Below, piece by piece: positions 6,457-9,213 of a stretch of DNA of 9,213 bases; the first letter of the stretch is position 1, and each line of letters starts with the position of its first letter. This DNA comes from an uncultured Clostridium sp. (GTDB lineage: Bacteria > Bacillota > Clostridia > Lachnospirales > Lachnospiraceae). Both the position numbers and the translations under genes were made by a program. The notes under the pieces were generated by a model, which had not been told where the DNA came from, made no database searches, and saw only the letters and a program-made list of their open reading frames with translations. The DNA lies in the NCBI GenBank assembly GCA_900553925.1, contig USFH01000087.1:1-9213 (forward strand), given 5' to 3'.

Positions 6457-6460
6457 TTCA

Positions 6461-7672
6461 TTATAATGCAGTGCGGATGCGCATAATCATATCAACCTGC
6501 TTGCTCTTCTCCTCAAATGCACCCTCGGTCAGTTTCTCTGTCAGGAATGCATATTCGCCGCTTACATCTGCAAGTGTCACATACTCAACCTCACCGAAAA
6601 CCTTCTCGATTGTCTCCTTGGATGTTGTGTCTGCCACGCGGACGAAGAACCGGCACGCAAAGTTTGTTCTGTCGCCAAGTTCGACCTTATCCTGTTCCCA
6701 GATTGTCATAATGTTTGTGCCCTGATGCTTCACGGCATCAACCACATCAGCTACGACCGCACTCGCGGTTGGGAGCTTTCCTGCACCCTTGCCGTAGAAC
6801 ATCGTATCGCCGAGCATATTTCCATTCACGAAAATGCCGTTGAATACACCATTGACATGGCCTAGCGGATGATCGCTGTCGATCATAAACGGTGCAACCA
6901 TCGAATAAATCTTGCCATCATCTTCCCATTTGCTTGTGCCAAGCAGCTTGATGCTTGCATGCAATGCCTTTGCATACTCGATGTCTGTCTTTGTGATCTT
7001 CGTAATACCCTCTGTATAGATATCCTGATAATCCACCTGCTTGCCTAATGCAAGGGATGTCAGAATTGCAATCTTACGGCAGGCGTCATAGCCTTCCACA
7101 TCTGCTTCCGGATTGCGCTCTGCATAGCCCTTCTCCTGTGCGCGCTTCAGCACTTCCTCAAAAGACTTGCCCTCGTCCGTCATCTTCGACAGGATATAGT
7201 TTGTTGTACCATTCAAAATACCGGTAATCTCTGTGATCTCATCTGCGGTCAGAGACTGATTGAGTGGACGAATAATCGGAATACCACCGCCAACACTTGC
7301 CTCGAACAGGAAGTTTACTTTATTTGCCTTTGCAATTGCCAGAAGCTCTGCACCGTGTGCTGCAACCAGTTCCTTATTGGATGTGCAAACACTCTTGCCT
7401 GCCTCAAGCGCCTGTCTCGTAAAATCATACGCCGGCTTAATGCCTCCCATTACTTCTACGATAATCTTCACTTCCGGATCGTTTACAATCACGCTGTAAT
7501 CATGTACAAGCACCTTCTCAACCGGATCTCCGGGGAAATCTCTCAAGTCAAGAACGTACTTGATATTTACCTCCTGTCCGGCACGCTTATTAATACTTGC
7601 GTGATTCTTATTGATTACCTCCACGACTCCGGAACCTACCGTACCGTAGCCAAGCACTGCAATGTTAATCAT
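6461..7672 (-). CDS. hom: Homoserine dehydrogenase
   Basis: A 403-residue NAD(P)-dependent enzyme that reduces aspartate semialdehyde to homoserine, the branch point to threonine and methionine. The N-terminal Rossmann motif is GYGTVGSG (8-15). SNKELVAAHG (98-107), FEASVGGGIPIIRPL (123-137) and ITGILNGTTNYILSKM (149-164) follow. The signature containing D191, E193, D196 and K200 (DVEGYDACRK) and GKGAGKLPTASAVVAD (294-309) complete the catalytic part. From about 339 a C-terminal segment of ~65 residues (CRFFVRVAD...) looks like a shortened ACT-type domain, a possible threonine sensor. The ATG overlaps the cheW stop as ATGA. AGGAG lies 11 nt upstream. It is not fused to aspartokinase. Confidence 0.96.
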   Translation of the reverse strand: MINIAVLGYGTVGSGVVEVINKNHASINKRAGQEVNIKYVLDLRDFPGDPVEKVLVHDYSVIVNDPEVKIIVEVMGGIKPAYDFTRQALEAGKSVCTSNKELVAAHGAELLAIAKANKVNFLFEASVGGGIPIIRPLNQSLTADEITEITGILNGTTNYILSKMTDEGKSFEEVLKRAQEKGYAERNPEADVEGYDACRKIAILTSLALGKQVDYQDIYTEGITKITKTDIEYAKALHASIKLLGTSKWEDDGKIYSMVAPFMIDSDHPLGHVNGVFNGIFVNGNMLGDTMFYGKGAGKLPTASAVVADVVDAVKHQGTNIMTIWEQDKVELGDRTNFACRFFVRVADTTSKETIEKVFGEVEYVTLADVSGEYAFLTEKLTEGAFEEKSKQVDMIMRIRTAL

Positions 7673-8154
7673 TTTCCGCTCATCTCCTTTTCTAATGCGT
7701 CTTCAATCTGTCCGAATTCGTGATCGGACATCAGTGTGTCAACCGCGATGCTGATCACGATTTCCTCTTGATCGGATTCCGGCAGAGTCAGTTTCACAAC
7801 ATCCTCTAAATACCCAGTCTCCTCTGTATGTACAACCATCGGAATCTGTTTAATATCCTCTTCTTCAACATTTATAATTCCGAGCACGGTGTCCACCTCA
7901 ATCGCAAGCTTCATACCGTGTGTCTCTGTGATCAAAAGCTGTGTTTCTGCTGCCTCATCCGGCATTCCAAACAGCCGCTTCAGGCTGAATACCGGAATTA
8001 CTTCATTTCTAAGATGAATAATTCCCTTGATGCATGCAGGTCCCATCGGCACAGGAACCACATGATACACATATTCTATGCCGTTAATCTTCGCCAGCTT
8101 CATACTGTATTTCTGATCATTCAAGCAAAACACAATGTACTTTGTCACTGCCAT
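7669..8154 (-). CDS. CheW-like domain protein
   Basis: A 161-residue protein that is essentially one CheW domain, the adaptor fold that links chemoreceptors to the CheA kinase. Visible family features are KYIVFCLNDQKYSMKLAKI at the N-terminus, a VVPVP turn (32-36), KGIIHLRNEVIPVFSLKRLFG (43-63) and TQLLITETHGMKLAIEVDTV (71-90). The tail ends in an acidic/lysine stretch. I chose the ATG at 8154 because AGGAGG (8162-8167) is exactly 7 nt upstream; an ATG at 8160 is too close to that site and one at 8196 adds unrelated residues. No other chemotaxis gene is near, so it may serve a receptor array encoded elsewhere or act in another signalling setting. It sits 61 nt after the RF2-like gene and overlaps hom by 4 nt. 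Confidence 0.9.
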   Translation of the reverse strand: MAVTKYIVFCLNDQKYSMKLAKINGIEYVYHVVPVPMGPACIKGIIHLRNEVIPVFSLKRLFGMPDEAAETQLLITETHGMKLAIEVDTVLGIINVEEEDIKQIPMVVHTEETGYLEDVVKLTLPESDQEEIVISIAVDTLMSDHEFGQIEDALEKEMSGK

Positions 8155-8161
8155 GCACATT

Positions 8162-8167
8162 CCTCCT
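8162..8167 (-). promoter_or_regulatory. Ribosome binding site that sets the cheW-like start
   Basis: Minus-strand AGGAGG lies 7 nt before the ATG at 8154. The other candidate ATGs (8160, 8196) are badly placed relative to it. Confidence 0.8.
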
Positions 8168-8215
8168 CTTTCTGTTTCTGTGTGTTCTGTGCACACTACT
8201 ATCTCACAATCCGGA

Positions 8216-9058
8216 TTATTCGGTTTCTTCCTTCGTGTTGATCCATTTCAAATATGCACTGATAAATCCATCAATACCACCATCTAACACCGCCTGTGCA
8301 TTGCTGCACTCAAATCCGGTTCTCGCATCCTTCACCATCGTATATGGCTGCAAAACATAATTCCGGATCTGGCTGCCCCATCCGTTGTCAGTTACTTCAC
8401 CGCGAATGCCTGCGAGCTTGGCTTTATTTTCTTCTTCCTTCATCATAAAGAGCTTGGCATTGAGCATCTTCATCGCCGTATCCTTGTTGCTGTGCTGGGA
8501 TCGCTCATTCTGACATTGTACCACAATTCCGGTCGGAATATGTGTGATACGGATTGCCGAACTCGTCTTGTTGATATGCTGTCCTCCGGCTCCGCTCGAA
8601 CGGTAGGTATCGATCCGCAGGTCGTCGTCATTCAGCTCAATGTCAATATCATCTTCGATATCCGGTATCACATCACAGGATGCAAAAACAAATTCTGCAT
8701 TCTGCCGCACAAGGGTTGTGTACATTTTTTCTAGGGCTGTTGGATAGTAGTAATTGTCATCAGATGTCCACGTTAAATAATCCCCTGTTGCCAGAGAAAA
8801 GCCTCTATTCAATGTTTTTGGCAAACGCATATTCTGCGGATTTTTATAATATTTGATCCGATTATCTTTCTCAGCATACTCTCGTGCAATAGCGGCAGTA
8901 TTATCAGTTGATCCATCATCCACAATCAACAATTCCCAATTTGCATAAGTCTGATTAATCACACTGTCAATGCTCTGCTTCATGTACTTCTCTCCGTTAT
9001 AAATTGGAAGAACGATGCTAATCAAATCATCCATACTCATTCCCTTTCTTAAATTCAT
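8216..9058 (-). CDS. prfB: Chimeric ORF: GT2 glycosyltransferase N-half fused in frame to peptide chain release factor 2 C-half
   Basis: An uninterrupted 280-codon frame with two unrelated parts. Residues 1 to ~125 are the start of a family 2 glycosyltransferase: SIVLPIYNGEKY, VDDGSTDNT (46-54, nucleotide-sugar binding) and LTWTSDDNYYYP (95-106, the metal-binding DXD-like site). The part of the GT-A fold holding the catalytic base is missing. From ~126 to 280 the protein is release factor 2: PDIEDDIDIEL, RSSGAGGQHIN (GGQ at 158-160), HIPTG (173-177), QCQNERSQHSNK (181-192), GWGSQIRNYVLQPY and QAVLDG. RF2 domain 1 and the SPF codon-recognition region are absent, so it should be neither a working glycosyltransferase nor a UGA/UAA-specific release factor. 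The ATG at 9058 overlaps the previous stop (ATGA), with GGGAG 7 nt upstream. An ATG at 9034 is a more typical GT2 start. Rearrangement and misassembly are both possible. Confidence 0.88.
   Translation of the reverse strand: MNLRKGMSMDDLISIVLPIYNGEKYMKQSIDSVINQTYANWELLIVDDGSTDNTAAIAREYAEKDNRIKYYKNPQNMRLPKTLNRGFSLATGDYLTWTSDDNYYYPTALEKMYTTLVRQNAEFVFASCDVIPDIEDDIDIELNDDDLRIDTYRSSGAGGQHINKTSSAIRITHIPTGIVVQCQNERSQHSNKDTAMKMLNAKLFMMKEEENKAKLAGIRGEVTDNGWGSQIRNYVLQPYTMVKDARTGFECSNAQAVLDGGIDGFISAYLKWINTKEETE
8678..8686 (-). other. Junction between glycosyltransferase and RF2 sequence
   Basis: The switch falls within the codons TTT GCA TCC (residues 125-127, FAS). The bases before it (AEFV) fit a glycosyltransferase strand. 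The bases after it (CDVIPDIEDD) fit RF2, whose own sequence usually has a similar ...SFAS run here. This shared stretch is short enough to be microhomology at a breakpoint. By hand count, G+C is roughly 38% on the glycosyltransferase side and roughly 48% on the RF2 side. Confidence 0.65.
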
Positions 9059-9213
9059 GTCCCAACTCCCAGAAAATTACGCAATCTGCAAGTACCTTCG
9101 AAAGAAATACACGCAAGGGTGTGCCAAATCCGTTGTTTGAACGCGCATTCTATAGGGCCCTTATTTTGGTTCCATAGGTCCAAAATAAGCTTTCGCGCTG
9201 TGCGCAAGTCTTT
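9055..9213 (-). CDS. C-terminal fragment of an unidentified protein, cut by the window edge
   Basis: An open minus-strand frame enters from beyond the window and runs 52 codons to a TGA at 9055-9057. It reads KDLRTARKLILDLWNQ at its start, then a W-containing amphipathic stretch, and ends in RLRNFLGVGT. I do not recognise it with confidence. Basic, aromatic-rich tails of this kind occur on glycosyltransferases of polysaccharide clusters, and the next gene begins as a glycosyltransferase. The TGA overlaps the ATG of that gene as ATGA, which supports this being a real reading frame in an operon. Its start and main domain lie outside the window. Confidence 0.5.
   Translation of the reverse strand, partial: KDLRTARKLILDLWNQNKGPIECAFKQRIWHTLACISFEGTCRLRNFLGVGT

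Noticed and set aside
8155..8215. Inverted repeat GTGTG/CACAC between RF2 and the cheW-like gene as a terminator
   Set aside because: The stem is only 5 bp with no following T-tract, and the downstream gene's ribosome site comes straight after.
1..9213. CRISPR array, insertion sequence or phage attachment site
   Set aside because: I saw no regularly spaced repeats, transposase or terminal inverted repeats. The tRNA-Ser 3' end, the usual attachment site, lies outside the window.

Overview
The window reads as a stretch of a low-to-mid-GC Bacillota chromosome. It most likely comes from the Clostridia, and the style fits Lachnospiraceae: GGAGG-type ribosome binding sites, a YcxB-like protein, a lineage-type small membrane protein beside ribonuclease Z, and a homoserine dehydrogenase of about 400 residues. 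This taxonomic call is inference from gene content. Every gene I can support lies on the minus strand, so transcription runs from high to low coordinates. No stretch of 300 bases lacks a gene.

In transcription order, the right edge (9213 to 8216) holds the end of an unidentified ORF. It overlaps by ATGA a strange gene whose N-terminal ~125 residues are half of a family 2 glycosyltransferase. The rest of that gene is the C-terminal part of peptide chain release factor 2 (GGQ domain onward), joined in frame near 8678-8686. A CheW-like protein (8154-7669) and homoserine dehydrogenase (7672-6461) follow, the latter two overlapping by 4 nt. The short gap at 6313-6460 combines an intrinsic terminator with an extended -10 promoter.

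That promoter appears to drive a tight nine-gene operon: ComEB-like dCMP deaminase, YcxB-like membrane protein, tsaE, tsaB, rimI, ribonuclease Z, an unknown single-span membrane protein, tsaD and ispD. Overlaps or gaps of a few bases suggest translational coupling. TsaB, TsaD and TsaE act together to make t6A37 on ANN-decoding tRNAs; the fourth protein, TsaC/Sua5, is not in the window. Ribonuclease Z matures tRNA 3' ends and RimI acetylates ribosomal protein bS18, so the operon core serves translation. ComEB and IspD add pyrimidine and isoprenoid metabolism.

The left edge (1-145) holds a second promoter overlapped by a terminator hairpin, then the 5' half of a tRNA-Ser(UGA) gene cut by the window edge. 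The main thing to check is the glycosyltransferase-RF2 chimera: either a genuine rearrangement or a misassembly. It is not, on this evidence, a new system.
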